DNA from: Mycobacterium mantenii
Lineage (GTDB): Bacteria > Actinomycetota > Actinomycetes > Mycobacteriales > Mycobacteriaceae
Assembly (NCBI RefSeq): GCF_010731775.1
Contig: NZ_AP022590.1
Span: forward strand, 620,001 to 684,000
Reading direction: 5' to 3'
Length of the DNA: 64,000 nucleotides
The position numbers were made by a program, and so were the translations under genes. How positions within the stretch are numbered: position 1 is the stretch's first letter; each line of letters starts with the position of its first letter. A model generated the notes under the pieces. That model saw only the letters and a list, made by a program, of their open reading frames with translations, made no database searches and was not told the DNA's origin. Shown one piece after another: positions 9,532 through 20,879 of this stretch.

Positions 9532-10803
9532 CTAGTCGCGCTCGGGCCTATTCGTCGCGTACACCCACGACAGGAATCGCGCCACGGCCTCCGCGGACCG
9601 GTGCGCGCGCGGGGAACTGAAGATGTCGAAAGCGTGTTGGGCGTGCGGCAATTCGGCGTAGGCGACCGGGGACTTGGACACGGTGCGCAGTTCCTCGACG
9701 AACTCGACGGCCTCGCCGACCGGGATGAGTGAATCGTCGCGGCCGTGCAGGACGAAGAACGGCGGCGCGTCGGCCCTCAGCTCCCGGATCGGCGAGGCGT
9801 CGAGGTAAACGTGCCGGTGGGTGGCGAATTTCCTTTTGACGACGAACTTTTCGAGCAACCCGATGAACTCGGGACGCCCCTCGCCGTGGGTAGAGAACCA
9901 GTCGTAGCGCCCGTACACCGGTACCGCGGCGACCACCGAGGTGTCTGCATCCTCGAAGCCGGGTTGGAATTTCGGGTCGTTGGGAGTCAGCGCCGCCAGC
10001 GAACACAGGTGACCGCCGGCCGATCCGCCGGTGATCGCCACGAAGTCCGGATCACCGCCGTATCGGGAGATGTTCTCCTTGACCCAGGCCAGCGCGCGTT
10101 TGACGTCGACGATGTGGTCGGGCCAGGTGTGCCGCGGCGACACCCGGTAGCCGATCGACACGCACACCCAGCCGCGCGCGGCCAGGTGGCTCATCAGCGG
10201 ATAGGCCTGGGGGCGGCGCATTCCGATCATCCAGGCACCGCCGGGCACTTGCAGCAGCACCGGCGCCTTACCGTCGCGCGGCAGGTCCTGGCGGCGCCAG
10301 ATGTCGGCCAGGTTGGCGCGGCCGTGCGGACCGTAGGAAACCACGTTGGTCTTCTCGACGTAGCGGCGGCGCGCCACGGTGTTGCCCAGCGGCAGGGTGC
10401 GCCGGCCGCTGCGCGTGGGTTCGCCCTGGGGCAGCTTGTTCAGCGCCTCCTGGTAGTCGTCGCCGAGTTGGTCGCGCAGCCCCGCCTCCAGCACCGGACC
10501 GGGAGTGGTGACGCCGCGATAGCGGATCGCGCCCAGGATGGCCCAGGACGCCGCCGTCAGGGCCAGCGCGGCCTTTCCGCGCCGTCCGGCGAAGTCGCCG
10601 CGGCGACCCCGCCGCAACGCGTCGAGCAGCGAGGCGGAGAAGTAGACCCCCGGCACCTCGGAGGCGGGCCAGCCGAACCAGAAGACCAGCACGGTGCTGT
10701 AGCCCTTGCGGGCCAGCGGGCGTAATCCGTTGGCGGCGTTGGCCAATTCGAGTGCGGCCCGGGCCAGCGGACGGGGCTTTCGGATCGTCCGGGGCAGCCG
10801 CAT
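9532..10803 (-). CDS. lipO: Alpha/beta-hydrolase esterase (LipO-like)
   Basis: A 423-residue carboxylesterase of the hormone-sensitive-lipase type. The oxyanion motif appears as VPGGAWMIG, the nucleophile elbow as GGSAGGH, and the acid/His end of the triad as HGRDDSLIP and LPHAQHAFD. The first 90 residues are basic with a hydrophobic segment (LALTAASWAILGAIRY) that may anchor it to the membrane. The ATG at 10803 overlaps the fadD12 stop by one base (TGATG), so it is co-translated with the upstream acyl-CoA synthetase. This matches the Rv1426c-Rv1427c order. The substrate is unknown; the operon context points to lipid turnover. Confidence 0.9.
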   Translation of the reverse strand: MRLPRTIRKPRPLARAALELANAANGLRPLARKGYSTVLVFWFGWPASEVPGVYFSASLLDALRRGRRGDFAGRRGKAALALTAASWAILGAIRYRGVTTPGPVLEAGLRDQLGDDYQEALNKLPQGEPTRSGRRTLPLGNTVARRRYVEKTNVVSYGPHGRANLADIWRRQDLPRDGKAPVLLQVPGGAWMIGMRRPQAYPLMSHLAARGWVCVSIGYRVSPRHTWPDHIVDVKRALAWVKENISRYGGDPDFVAITGGSAGGHLCSLAALTPNDPKFQPGFEDADTSVVAAVPVYGRYDWFSTHGEGRPEFIGLLEKFVVKRKFATHRHVYLDASPIRELRADAPPFFVLHGRDDSLIPVGEAVEFVEELRTVSKSPVAYAELPHAQHAFDIFSSPRAHRSAEAVARFLSWVYATNRPERD

Positions 10804-12434
10804 CAGCCGTTCACCCGCGCTTGCAGGTCGGCGCGCAGGATCTTGCCGGTGCTGCTGCGGGGGAGTTCGTCCAGCACGGTGATTTCGCGGGGGATCTTGT
10901 AGTTGGCCAGGTTCTCCCGCACGTGCTGCCTGAGCGCCTCGGGGGCGGCGCCCGCGTCGAGCGCGGCGCCGGGCTCGAGCACCACGAAGGCGGCCAGCCG
11001 CTGCCCGTATTGTTCGTCTTCCACGCCGATCACCGCCGCCTCCGCCACGTCGGAATGTGCCGCCAGAGTCTTCTCCACTTCGATCGGGTACACGTTCTCG
11101 CCACCGGAGACGATCATCTCGTCGTCGCGGCCGACGACGAACAGGCGCCCGGCCTCGTCGAGATACCCCACATCGCCCGACGACATGAATCCGGCGTGGA
11201 AGTCTTTCGTGCTGCCCGAGGTGTAGCCGTCGAACTGGGTGTTGTTGCGCACGTAGATGCTGCCGACCTCACCGGTGGGCAGCTCGTTGAATTCCGGGTC
11301 CAGGATTCGGATTTCGGTTCCACCCGCCGGCCGGCCCGCGGTGTCGGGGGCGGCCCGCAAGTCCTGGGGTGTGGCGGTCGCGATCATGCCGGCCTCGGTG
11401 GCGTTGTAGTTGTTGTAGATCACGTCACCGAAGGCGTCCATGAACGCGATGACGACGTCGGGCCGCATCCGCGAACCCGATGCCGCGGCGAATCTCAGGG
11501 ACCGTCCGCTGTAGCGGCGGCGCACCTCGGCGGGCAGCTCCATGATGCGGTCGAACATCACCGGCACCACGGCGAGCCCGGTGGCCTTGTGCCGGTCGAT
11601 GAGATCCAGCGTGGCCTCGGGGTCGAACTTGCGCCGGGTGATCACCGTGCAGGCCATGGAGGCGGCGAAGATCAACTGGGAGAAACCCCAGGCGTGGAAC
11701 ATCGGCGCGACGATAACGATGTTCTCCTCGGCCCGCCACGGCGTGCGGTCCAGAATCGCCTTGAGCGTGCCTATCCCGGCGTTGCCACCGGTTTGGTTGG
11801 CGCCCTTGGGTGTTCCGGTAGTACCGGAGGTGAGCAGGATCATTCTGCCCTTGCGGCCGGGGCGCCGGGGCTGTTGCCCGGCGTGGTCGGCGATCATCTT
11901 CTCGACGGTGAGTTCGTGCGGCCTGTCGGTCCAGGCCACGATGCGGCTGGCGTCCGGCTTGTCGGCCAGCGCGCGGTCCACGGTCGGGGTGAATTCCTCG
12001 TCGTAGACCACGGCGTCGACGCCCTCGCGGTTGACCACCTCGGCCAGCGCGGGCCCGGCGAACGACGTGTTGAGCAGCACCACGTCGGAGCCGATCCGGT
12101 TCACGGCAACCACCGCCTCGACGAAGCCGCGGTGGTTGCGGCACATGATGCCCACCACCTTCGGTTGACCCGCGGGCAGGTTTTGCAGCGCGGCGCCGAA
12201 CGCGTTGATCCGTTCGTCGAGTTCGCGCCAGGTCAGCATGCCGAGTTCGTCGATCAGCCCGGGGCGGTCGGGGCAGCGCTGCGCCGCACTGGCGAAGCCG
12301 ACGGTCATGCCCATGCCTTCGCGGCGCATGGCCGCCGCCATCTTGAGGTAACGGTCGGGCCGCATCGGCGCGATCATGCCGGCGCGGCGCAGCGTGGTGA
12401 TCAGGCCGAGGGTCTCGCTCAAGGGATTCGCCAT
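10803..12434 (-). CDS. fadD12: Acyl-CoA/acyl-AMP synthetase (FadD12-like)
   Basis: This adenylate-forming enzyme activates a fatty acid with ATP to acyl-AMP and then acyl-CoA. In the 543 residues, the AMP-binding P-loop is LLTSGTTGTPKGA. The A5 region reads NNYNATEAGM, and the hinge motif follows as SGDVGYLDEAGRLFVVGRDD. The catalytic lysine block is close to the C-terminus (LPRSSTGKILRADL). All core motifs are present, so it should be active. It sits 3 bp after the acyltransferase gene and overlaps lipO. The arrangement suggests activation, transfer and hydrolysis steps of one lipid pathway. Confidence 0.92.
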   Translation of the reverse strand: MANPLSETLGLITTLRRAGMIAPMRPDRYLKMAAAMRREGMGMTVGFASAAQRCPDRPGLIDELGMLTWRELDERINAFGAALQNLPAGQPKVVGIMCRNHRGFVEAVVAVNRIGSDVVLLNTSFAGPALAEVVNREGVDAVVYDEEFTPTVDRALADKPDASRIVAWTDRPHELTVEKMIADHAGQQPRRPGRKGRMILLTSGTTGTPKGANQTGGNAGIGTLKAILDRTPWRAEENIVIVAPMFHAWGFSQLIFAASMACTVITRRKFDPEATLDLIDRHKATGLAVVPVMFDRIMELPAEVRRRYSGRSLRFAAASGSRMRPDVVIAFMDAFGDVIYNNYNATEAGMIATATPQDLRAAPDTAGRPAGGTEIRILDPEFNELPTGEVGSIYVRNNTQFDGYTSGSTKDFHAGFMSSGDVGYLDEAGRLFVVGRDDEMIVSGGENVYPIEVEKTLAAHSDVAEAAVIGVEDEQYGQRLAAFVVLEPGAALDAGAAPEALRQHVRENLANYKIPREITVLDELPRSSTGKILRADLQARVNG

Positions 12435-12437
12435 GGC

Positions 12438-13247
12438 TCAGCCCAGAATCGGGAAGCGACGCTTGGCGGCGAGTTCGGTCAGGGCCTGCTGCATCACCGA
12501 CCGCACGTGCTCGTCGACCTCGTCGACGTCCGGGTCGTCGCCGAACTGCTTGGCGATGTCGATCGGTTCGAGCACCTGGGTCACGATCTTGGTGGGCAGT
12601 GGCAGGTTCGGCGGGATGACCGCACTCAGGCCGAAGGGGAAGCCGAACGACAACGGCAGGATCGCGCTGCGCAGCAGGCGCTTGATCCCCAGCCGCTCGG
12701 CCAGCCAGGTGCCGCGGGTCAGATACAGCTGGGTTTCCTGTCCGCCGATGGACACCGCCGGCACGATCGGGACGTCGGCGTCGATCGCCGTGCGGATGTA
12801 CCCCTTGCGGCCGTTGAAGTCGATGACATTCTCCGAGAGCGTGGGCCGGTAGACGTCGTAGTCGCCGCCGGGGAACACGATCACCACCCCGCCGGACCGC
12901 AACGCCGCGGCCGCGTTCTCCCGGTTGGCGCGGATGTACCCGGTGCGCCGGAAGAACTCTCCGGTGGGGCCGGTCATGAGGATGTCGTGGCTCAGCGTGT
13001 AGACCGGCCGGTCGTAGCCGAGTTTGTCGTAGAAGTGGACGGTGAAGATCGGGACGTCCATGGGGAACATGCCGCCGGAGTGGTTTCCGACCACCAGCGC
13101 TCCGCCGGGCGGGAATGCATCCAGGCCGTGCACCTCGGACCGGAAGTAGGTCTTGAGGAACGGGCGCATCACCGCCATCAGGCGCTGGGTCAGGCGGGGG
13201 TCGAATTTGCCGATGTCCCCGCCGTCGGGGTTGCCGTTGTCGGTCAC
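12438..13247 (-). CDS. Lysophospholipid/glycerol acyltransferase-like protein (Rv1428c-like)
   Basis: The 269-residue protein has PlsC/DAGAT-like blocks: VVGNHSGGMFPMDV carries the His and Asp of the acyltransferase site, and VVIVFPGGDYDVYRP matches the glycerol-phosphate-binding block. It probably transfers an acyl chain to a lysolipid or diacylglycerol at the membrane. The GTG at 13247 was chosen because AAGGGAGG sits five bases before it; a longer frame to 13355 lacks such a site. It heads the minus-strand operon with fadD12 and lipO. The spacing of the His and Asp is wider than the classic HX4D, as in the DAGAT-type branch, so the acceptor is uncertain. Confidence 0.8.
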   Translation of the reverse strand: MTDNGNPDGGDIGKFDPRLTQRLMAVMRPFLKTYFRSEVHGLDAFPPGGALVVGNHSGGMFPMDVPIFTVHFYDKLGYDRPVYTLSHDILMTGPTGEFFRRTGYIRANRENAAAALRSGGVVIVFPGGDYDVYRPTLSENVIDFNGRKGYIRTAIDADVPIVPAVSIGGQETQLYLTRGTWLAERLGIKRLLRSAILPLSFGFPFGLSAVIPPNLPLPTKIVTQVLEPIDIAKQFGDDPDVDEVDEHVRSVMQQALTELAAKRRFPILG

Positions 13248-13423
13248 GTTCCTCCCTTGACGCTCGCGAGGCGGCTTTGCCCAGTCGAGTCCCTCGATGG
13301 TAGCGACCGGACACCCGTGGCTGTCACGGTGTTTCACCCTATTTCGTTTAGGCATGTGGTGCGACGCGGTGGGGGACGCTATTGTTACGGCGCCCTAAGT
13401 GATCCGCGAGCGAAGGGGACCCG

Positions 13424-13909
13424 ATGGACGTAGCCGGTCTGTCACCCGAGCGTGGCGCCCGCTCGAGCGCTACCCACAGATCGGCCACCACCCGGGACCG
13501 GCGCGGGCGGCGTTCCCCGACCGGTTCGGTCCGCGCGGAGGCGACCCGTCAAGGACCGTCCCGGCCCGCGCCGGCCGTCGAGTGTGCCGCCGGTGCGGCC
13601 GCTCCGGATACGGCGGATCAACTGCAGGCCGACTACTTCGTGCGCCTGCTCACCGGGCGGCGCGGCCTCATCGATCTGCGCATCGGCGAGTGTCAGCGCA
13701 AGATCGCGACCGCGGAAGTCAAGGGCGACGTCGACGCCGTGGTGAACTTACGCCGCCAGCTGCGCATCGCCGAGCAGGACCGGCAGACCCTGGACGCCCT
13801 GATCGACAAGCTGTGCCGGCGCTTTGTGCACCCGGCTCCGGGTGCGGCCCCGGCGGCATCCCCGCAGGCGCACCCAGTGGGCCGCCGGGCAGCCCGGGCG
13901 CCGCGCTGA
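13424..13909 (+). CDS. Small charged helical protein of unknown function
   Basis: I do not recognise this 161-residue protein. The ATG at 13424 follows AAGGGGA by six bases, so translation is credible. Residues 1-60 are rich in Arg, Ser and Ala and look disordered. Residues about 66-130 form a likely amphipathic helical or coiled-coil domain that includes LIDLRIGECQRKIATAEVKG and LRIAEQDRQTLDALIDKL. The tail is Pro/Ala-rich. There is no signal peptide or membrane segment. It lies between the divergent lipid operon and the DUF3556 gene, at the place occupied by Rv1429-Rv1430 in M. tuberculosis, but I see no clear relation to either. Confidence 0.6.
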   Translation: MDVAGLSPERGARSSATHRSATTRDRRGRRSPTGSVRAEATRQGPSRPAPAVECAAGAAAPDTADQLQADYFVRLLTGRRGLIDLRIGECQRKIATAEVKGDVDAVVNLRRQLRIAEQDRQTLDALIDKLCRRFVHPAPGAAPAASPQAHPVGRRAARAPR

Positions 13910-14057
13910 ATCATCGTTTCCAACAACGGTTTTCGGCCGGGCTTGACCGGCGGGGTGGCCGGCCCGCTTCGTTAGGGCGCACAAACGCGCACACCGGAAC
14001 GACGGTGCCGATACATTCAATGGGCCAGCTGGTTTCTAGATAGGAACGAGGCCGCCC

Positions 14058-15961
14058 ATGGGATTCATGGCTCCGGAGTTTCCCGACGTCGACCCGCAAA
14101 CGTGGCTCACCTTGCCGCGTTCGACCAGACGCCAGATCATGACCCGGCACTGGGTCGAACACGGCTTCGGGTCCCCGTACGCCGTCTACCTGTTCTACGT
14201 CTTCAAGATCGCCGGCTACGTCGCCGGCGCCGCTGTTCTGATCTCGCTTACGCCCGGACTGGGCGGGCTCGGTCACCTCACCGAGTGGTGGACCCAGCCG
14301 ATCGTGTACCAGAAGCTGGTCGTCTTCACGCTGCTGTTCGAGATCCTGGGCCTGGGCTGCGGATCCGGCCCGCTGACCGCGCGGTTCTGGCCGCCGTTCG
14401 GCGGCTTCCTGTATTGGTTGCGGCCCAACACCATTCGCCTGCCGGCCTGGCCGGACAAGGTCCCGTTCACCCGTGGCGACAACCGCACCGTCGTCGACGT
14501 GGCGTTGTACCTCGTCGTGCTGGGCTCCGGCGTCTGGGCGCTGCTCTCACCGGGGCGGGGCGGGCCGGTCACCCCGGCAGGCGACGTCGGCCTGATCGAT
14601 CCCATGCTGGTCGTGCCCGCCATCGTCGCGCTGGCACTGCTGGGGCTGCGCGACAAGACCATCTTCCTGGCGGCGCGCGGCGAACACTACGGGCTGACCC
14701 TGCTGGTGTTCTTCTTCGGGTTCACCGACCAGATCGCCGCCTTCAAGATCATCATGCTGGCGCTGTGGTGGGGCGCGGCGACCTCCAAGGTGAACCATCA
14801 CTTCCCGTATGTGGTGGCGGTCATGATGAGCAACAGCCCGGTGCTGCGCAGCCGCGCATTCAATTGGTTCAAGCGCCGGCTCTACCTCGACCCGGTCAAC
14901 GACCTGCGCCCGTCGTGGATACCGAAGGTCATGGCCCACGTCGGCGGCACGACGGCAGAGTTCCTGGTGCCGCTGGTTCTGGTGTTCGTCGCCGACGGCC
15001 ACCGGTGGGCGTGGTTCCTGATCGCCTTCATGGTGCTGTTCCACCTCAACATCACGTCCACCATTCCGATGGGAGTTCCGTTGGAGTGGAACGTCTTCTT
15101 CATCTTTTCGCTGTTCTATCTGTTCGGGCACTACGCCGGCGTCACGGCCACCGGGCTGCGCTCACCGCTGCTGCTGATCATCCTGATCGCCGCACTCGCG
15201 GTGGTGCCGATCATGGGAAACCTCTTCCCGCAACAAATTTCGTTTCTGCCGGCGATGCGCTACTACGCGGGCAACTGGGCCACCAGTACCTGGTGCCTGC
15301 GTAAGGGCGCCGAGGACAAGATCGAGGCCGGCATCACCAAGGCGTCGGCGCTGGCGCCCAATCAGCTTGCCCGGCTTTACGATCCGCAGACGGCCGAACT
15401 CATGATCGACAAGTTGATGGCGTGGCGATCCATGCACACCCATGGGCGCACGCTGGGCGGGCTGGTGCCCCGCGCCCTGCCCGCCGGCGCCGACGAGGCC
15501 GATTACCTGTTGCGGGACGGCGAGATCATCGCCGGGCCGCTGATCGGGTGGAACTTCGGCGAAGGCCACCTGCACAACGAACAGCTGCTGGCCGCCGTGC
15601 AGCGGCGCTGCGGCTTCGATGAGGGCGAGGTGCGGGTGATCATCCTGGAAGCCCAACCTATCCAGCGCCAGACGCAGGCCTACCGCATCGTCGACGCCAA
15701 GACCGGCCTGATCGAGGAGGGCTACGTCGACGTCGCGGGCATGCTCAGTCGTCAGCCCTGGCCCGAGCCCGGCGACGATTACCCCGTTCACGTCATCGAT
15801 GGCGGCGACCCGCCGCGCCCGGCTTCGCCGCCCTTGCGATCGCCGCGGATCGATGGCGGCGACCCGCCGCGCCCGGCTTCGCCGCGCTTGCGATCGCCGC
15901 GGATCGATGGCGGCGACCCGCCGCGCCCGGCTTCGCCGCGGATGACTCGGCGCAGCGCTCG

Positions 15962-15965
<4 letters not shown>
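14058..15965 (+). CDS. DUF3556 multi-pass membrane protein (Rv1431-like)
   Basis: A 635-residue membrane protein of unknown function. About eight hydrophobic segments are visible between residues 45 and 400 (for example FLVPLVLVFVADG and LLLIILIAALAVVPIMG). A soluble C-terminal half of about 200 residues follows. The M. tuberculosis homologue has about 590 residues. The extra residues here are the tail made by the 54-bp tandem array at 15795-15940, which reads DGGDPPRPASP over and over. The ATGA overlap couples it to the FAD oxidoreductase that follows. The pairing suggests the two act on the same lipid or terpenoid substrate, but this is inference. Confidence 0.85.
15795..15940 (+). repeat. 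MIRU-like 54-bp tandem repeat, about 2.7 copies, in frame
   Basis: Copies occupy 15795-15848, 15849-15902 (one mismatch) and 15903-15940 (partial, 38 bp). The period of 54 bp keeps the frame, so each unit adds 18 codons. The array ends 21 bases before the overlapping stop/start with the next gene. Position at an operon junction and unit length resemble mycobacterial interspersed repetitive units. Copy number is likely to vary between strains. Confidence 0.9.
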
Positions 15966-18530
<2,565 letters not shown>

Positions 18531-18533
18531 ACC

Positions 18534-19763
18534 GTGGCTATCCACAACCTGAAAGACCTTCTCTCCGAGGGGGTTTCCGGGCGCGGCGTCCTGGTGCGCT
18601 CCGATCTGAATGTGCCGCTCGACGACGGGAAGATCACCGATCCCGGCCGCATTACCGCGTCGGTGCCGACGCTGAGGGCGCTGGTCGAGGCGGGCGCCAA
18701 GGTGGTGATCGCCGCGCACCTCGGACGCCCCAAGGGCGGGGCCGACCCGAAGCTGTCGCTGGCGCCCGTCGCGGCGGCGCTCGGTGAACAACTCGGCCGG
18801 CACGTCCAGCTGGCCGGCGACGTCGTGGGCACCGACGCTTTGGCCCGTGCCGAGGGGCTCACCGACGGCGATGTCCTGCTGCTGGAGAACATCCGCTTCG
18901 ACGCCCGCGAAACCAGCAAGGACGACGGCGAGCGGCTGGCGCTGGCCCGGCAACTGGCCGAACTGGTCGGGCCGACAGGCGCTTTCGTCTCCGACGGCTT
19001 CGGTGTGGTGCACCGCAAACAGGCCTCGGTGTACGACATCGCCACCCTGTTGCCGCACTACGCCGGCACGCTGGTGGCCGAGGAGATCCAGGTGCTCGAG
19101 CAGTTGACCAGCTCCACCAAGCGCCCCTACGCGGTGGTGCTCGGCGGGTCCAAGGTGTCCGACAAGCTCGGTGTCATCGAGTCGCTGGCCACCAAGGCCG
19201 ACAGCATCGTCATCGGCGGCGGCATGTGCTTCACTTTCCTTGCCGCGCAGGGCTTCTCGGTCGGCAAGTCGCTGCTTGAAACCGACATGGTGGAAACCTG
19301 CCGCAACCTGCTCGACACCTACGCCGACGTCTTGCGGCTGCCCGGCGACATCGTGGTGACCGAGAACTTCGCCGCCGATTCGCCACCACAGTTCGTGGCC
19401 GCCAACGCGATTCCGGACGACCTGATGGGGCTGGATATCGGTCCGGGTTCGGTCAAGCGGTTCGCCACATTGCTGTCCAACGCGCAGACCGTGTTCTGGA
19501 ACGGCCCGATGGGCGTGTTCGAGTTCCCGGCGTACGCGGCGGGCACCAAGGGCGTCGCCCAGGCGATCGCCGCGGCCACCGGCAAGGGCGCGTTCAGCGT
19601 GGTGGGCGGCGGGGACTCCGCGGCCGCGGTGCGCGCGCTGGGCATCCCCGAGGGCGACTTCTCGCACATCTCGACCGGCGGGGGAGCCTCGCTGGAATAC
19701 CTTGAGGGCAAGACGCTTCCGGGTATCGAGGTGTTGAGCCGACCCCAGCCCGACCACAACTAG
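18534..19763 (+). CDS. pgk: Phosphoglycerate kinase
   Basis: It transfers the acyl phosphate of 1,3-bisphosphoglycerate to ADP. The 409 residues show the substrate-binding N-terminal block [16 protein letters not shown] and HLGRPKG. The C-terminal nucleotide domain has [14 protein letters not shown] and [11 protein letters not shown]. The start is GTG 18534, three bases after the gap stop. tpiA follows after 14 bp. Length and motifs are normal for the family. Confidence 0.97.
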   Translation: MAIHNLKDLLSEGVSGRGVLVRSDLNVPLDDGKITDPGRITASVPTLRALVEAGAKVVIAAHLGRPKGGADPKLSLAPVAAALGEQLGRHVQLAGDVVGTDALARAEGLTDGDVLLLENIRFDARETSKDDGERLALARQLAELVGPTGAFVSDGFGVVHRKQASVYDIATLLPHYAGTLVAEEIQVLEQLTSSTKRPYAVVLGGSKVSDKLGVIESLATKADSIVIGGGMCFTFLAAQGFSVGKSLLETDMVETCRNLLDTYADVLRLPGDIVVTENFAADSPPQFVAANAIPDDLMGLDIGPGSVKRFATLLSNAQTVFWNGPMGVFEFPAYAAGTKGVAQAIAAATGKGAFSVVGGGDSAAAVRALGIPEGDFSHISTGGGASLEYLEGKTLPGIEVLSRPQPDHN

Positions 19764-19777
19764 GGAGGCCCAGAGTC

Positions 19778-20563
19778 GTGAGCCGCAAACCGCTGATCGC
19801 CGGCAACTGGAAGATGAACCTCAACCACTTCGAGGCGATCGCGCTGGTGCAGAAGATCGCGTTCGCGTTGCCGGACAAGTACTACGACAAGGTGGACGTC
19901 ACGGTGCTGCCGCCGTTCACAGATCTGCGCAGCGTGCAAACCCTGGTCGACGGCGACAAGCTGCGGCTGACCTACGGCGGGCAGGATCTGTCCCAGCACG
20001 ACTCGGGTGCCTACACCGGCGACATCAGCGGGGCCTTCCTGGCCAAGCTGGGTTGCACGTTCGTCGTGGTCGGGCACTCCGAGCGGCGGACCTATCACCA
20101 CGAGGACGACGCGGTGGTGGCCGCCAAGACCGCCGCGGCGCTCAAGCATGAATTGACCCCGATCGTGTGCATCGGTGAGCACCTCGATGTCCGCGAGGCG
20201 GGAAACCACGTCATTCACTGTGAGGAGCAGCTGCGCGGGTCGCTGGCCGGGCTGTCCGCCGAACAGATCGGCAAGGTCGTCATCGCCTACGAGCCGGTGT
20301 GGGCGATCGGCACCGGGCGGGTGGCCAGCGCGGGCGACGCCCAGGAGGTGTGCTCGGCGATTCGCAAAGAACTGGGGGCGCTGGCCTCACCGCAGCTCGC
20401 CGAGAGCGTGCGCGTGCTCTACGGCGGATCGGTGAACGCCAAGAACGTCGGCGACCTGATCGCCCGCGACGACATCGATGGCGGTCTGGTCGGCGGTGCG
20501 TCCCTGGACGGCGAGCAGTTCGCCACGCTGGCGGCGATCGCCGCCGGTGGGCCGCTGCCCTGA
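19778..20563 (+). CDS. tpiA: Triosephosphate isomerase
   Basis: It interconverts dihydroxyacetone phosphate and glyceraldehyde 3-phosphate. The 261 residues carry the catalytic lysine in AGNWKMN, the catalytic histidine in GHSERR, the catalytic glutamate in [11 protein letters not shown] (with the start of loop 6), and the phosphate-binding end [11 protein letters not shown]. The start is GTG 19778 after GGGAGG. It is the third glycolytic gene of the operon, and secG follows after 30 bp. Confidence 0.97.
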   Translation: MSRKPLIAGNWKMNLNHFEAIALVQKIAFALPDKYYDKVDVTVLPPFTDLRSVQTLVDGDKLRLTYGGQDLSQHDSGAYTGDISGAFLAKLGCTFVVVGHSERRTYHHEDDAVVAAKTAAALKHELTPIVCIGEHLDVREAGNHVIHCEEQLRGSLAGLSAEQIGKVVIAYEPVWAIGTGRVASAGDAQEVCSAIRKELGALASPQLAESVRVLYGGSVNAKNVGDLIARDDIDGGLVGGASLDGEQFATLAAIAAGGPLP

Positions 20564-20593
20564 GGGCGGGTCGACCCCGGTAGGCTGGCCCCC

Positions 20594-20827
20594 ATGCAGT
20601 TGGCTTTGCAGATCACCCTGGTCGTCACCAGCATCCTGGTGGTGCTGCTGGTGCTGCTGCACCGCGCCAAGGGTGGCGGCCTGTCCACGCTGTTCGGTGG
20701 CGGCGTGCAGTCCAGCCTGTCCGGGTCCACAGTGGTGGAAAAGAACCTGGACCGGCTGACGTATTTCATCACCGCCATCTGGCTGGTGTGCATCATCGGC
20801 ATCGCGCTGATGATCAAGTACCGCTGA
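20594..20827 (+). CDS. secG: Preprotein translocase subunit SecG
   Basis: A 77-residue membrane protein that assists SecYE in protein export. Two hydrophobic segments are visible (residues about 3-20 and 55-73) with the conserved cytoplasmic loop RAKGGGLSTLFGGGVQSSLSG between them. The linkage tpiA-secG is common in actinobacteria, as is the absence of any glycolytic role. No PE_PGRS or Rv1439c-like gene is present around it. Confidence 0.93.
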   Translation: MQLALQITLVVTSILVVLLVLLHRAKGGGLSTLFGGGVQSSLSGSTVVEKNLDRLTYFITAIWLVCIIGIALMIKYR

Positions 20828-20879
20828 CGGCTGACCTGTCGACGAGCGGACGCTGACATCCGCATCGATACTGGGTCCC

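Noticed and set aside
10752..13433. 893-codon open frame on the plus strand
   Set aside because: It runs antisense to lipO, fadD12 and the acyltransferase, which have full family motifs. High GC keeps the opposite frame open.
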